This document shows positions 40,733 to 40,994 of a DNA stretch of 40,994 bases, piece by piece. This DNA is from Acidobacteriota bacterium. Its GTDB lineage: Bacteria; Acidobacteriota; Thermoanaerobaculia; Thermoanaerobaculales; Sulfomarinibacteraceae. The stretch spans positions 1 to 40,994 of the forward strand of contig JAJDNH010000041.1 of NCBI GenBank assembly GCA_022340775.1, read 5' to 3'. Below the pieces are notes generated by a model, which was given only the letters and a program-made list of their open reading frames with translations, was not told the DNA's origin and made no database searches. The translations under genes and the position numbers were made by a program. Position 1 is the first letter of the stretch, and every line of letters starts with the position of its first letter.

Positions 40733-40994
40733 AGCTCATCTCCGACGTGCTTCTTCCCCGTGATCTGCCCAACAGTCCTTGCTCCCTCCGCCAACGCTCG
40801 GTCAAGGTCATCCAACCTCTGAGCGTACTCTCGATCCTCGAGGCGGCGTCGCGCCCCCTGCCCCACCCACCAGCTCACCACATCCGGGTTCTTGTTGAGC
40901 ACTCCCGCGATGTCCCGCCCCTTCTGGCTCCATCGCTCCACGCCGAGCGTTGCCACCACCCTCCTCATCTCCGCCGTCGCGCTGTCGCGCGCCC
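40729..40994 (-). CDS. RAYT-like transposase C terminus (partial, runs off window)
   Basis: The frame is open to the window edge, so the N-terminal part lies beyond base 40994; an internal ATG at 40968 exists but need not be the start. Visible C-terminal residues include RRVVATLGVERWSQ, GVLNKNPDVVSWWVGQGARR and AQRLDDLDRAL, the same helix-turn-helix module as in the following gene. If the upstream sequence encodes a Y1 domain with an HxH motif and a tyrosine, this is a full RAYT gene. Its stop overlaps the next start by 4 bp. Confidence 0.5.
   Translation of the reverse strand, partial: ARDSATAEMRRVVATLGVERWSQKGRDIAGVLNKNPDVVSWWVGQGARRRLEDREYAQRLDDLDRALAEGARTVGQITGKKHVGDEL

Noticed and set aside
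40418-40994. Toxin-antitoxin pair
   Set aside because: The two small overlapping genes encode the same module rather than different toxin and antitoxin folds, and resemble a duplicated transposase tail.

Overview
The window is GC-rich, densely coded bacterial chromosome, probably from a Gram-negative anaerobic or facultative lineage. Support for this is a meso-diaminopimelate-type MurE (DNPR motif), an Mpl-type recycling ligase, and an oxygen-sensitive glycyl radical enzyme. The gene content and the style of the intergenic repeats remind me of Acidobacteriota (Thermoanaerobaculia-like genomes). That placement is an impression, not a measurement.

Layout. (1) 1-4428, plus strand: histidine kinase (5' end outside the window), response regulator, CBS-domain protein and a SulP anion transporter with an unusual insertion. 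(2) 4485-7007: DNA polymerase I with a degenerate proofreading domain. (3) 7008-7464: intergenic, repeat-rich. (4) 7465-9066, minus: membrane protein with an alkaline-phosphatase-like domain that has lost half its metal ligands. It diverges by 12 bp from pyrK-pyrD-pyrF (9079-11532, plus). (5) 11867-16880, minus: mtnA-tsaD-lepA-lepB-DUF4845-like gene, joined by overlaps or short gaps. (6) 17039-18058 DUF1573 protein (minus), diverging from mpl (plus), which converges on a TPR protein (minus). (7) 20622-36002, minus: a complete, gapless dcw cluster, mraZ-rsmH-ftsL-ftsI-murE-murF-mraY-murD-ftsW-murG-murC-ftsQ-ftsA-ftsZ. It has a recognisable promoter, four MraZ operator boxes at an exact 10-bp period, and a strong hairpin terminator. 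(8) 36426-39708, plus: radical-SAM activase and a glycyl radical enzyme with all the expected trans-4-hydroxy-L-proline dehydratase residues. (9) 39709-40994: repeat-rich intergenic DNA, then two tandem minus-strand genes that look like C-terminal domains of REP-associated (RAYT/Y1) transposases. The second one runs off the window.

How the parts work together. The dcw cluster makes lipid II (MurE, MurF, MurD, MurC, MraY, MurG) and the divisome (FtsL, FtsI, FtsW, FtsQ, FtsA, FtsZ), under MraZ autoregulation. Mpl next door would recycle muropeptides into the same pathway. pyrK/D/F cover late UMP synthesis. lepA/lepB/tsaD cover translation, protein export and tRNA t6A modification. hypD plus its activase would convert hydroxyproline to pyrroline-5-carboxylate anaerobically.

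The most unusual signal is in the non-coding DNA. A 57-bp palindromic element (13-nt arm, 31-nt interior, 13-nt arm) occurs three times, always intergenic. A related palindrome with completely different arms but a 30-31-nt interior lies beside two of the three copies. One copy sits 53 bp downstream of the RAYT-like genes, and two copies bracket the hypD-activase pair in the same orientation. No tRNA, rRNA, CRISPR array, prophage or recognised defence system was seen.
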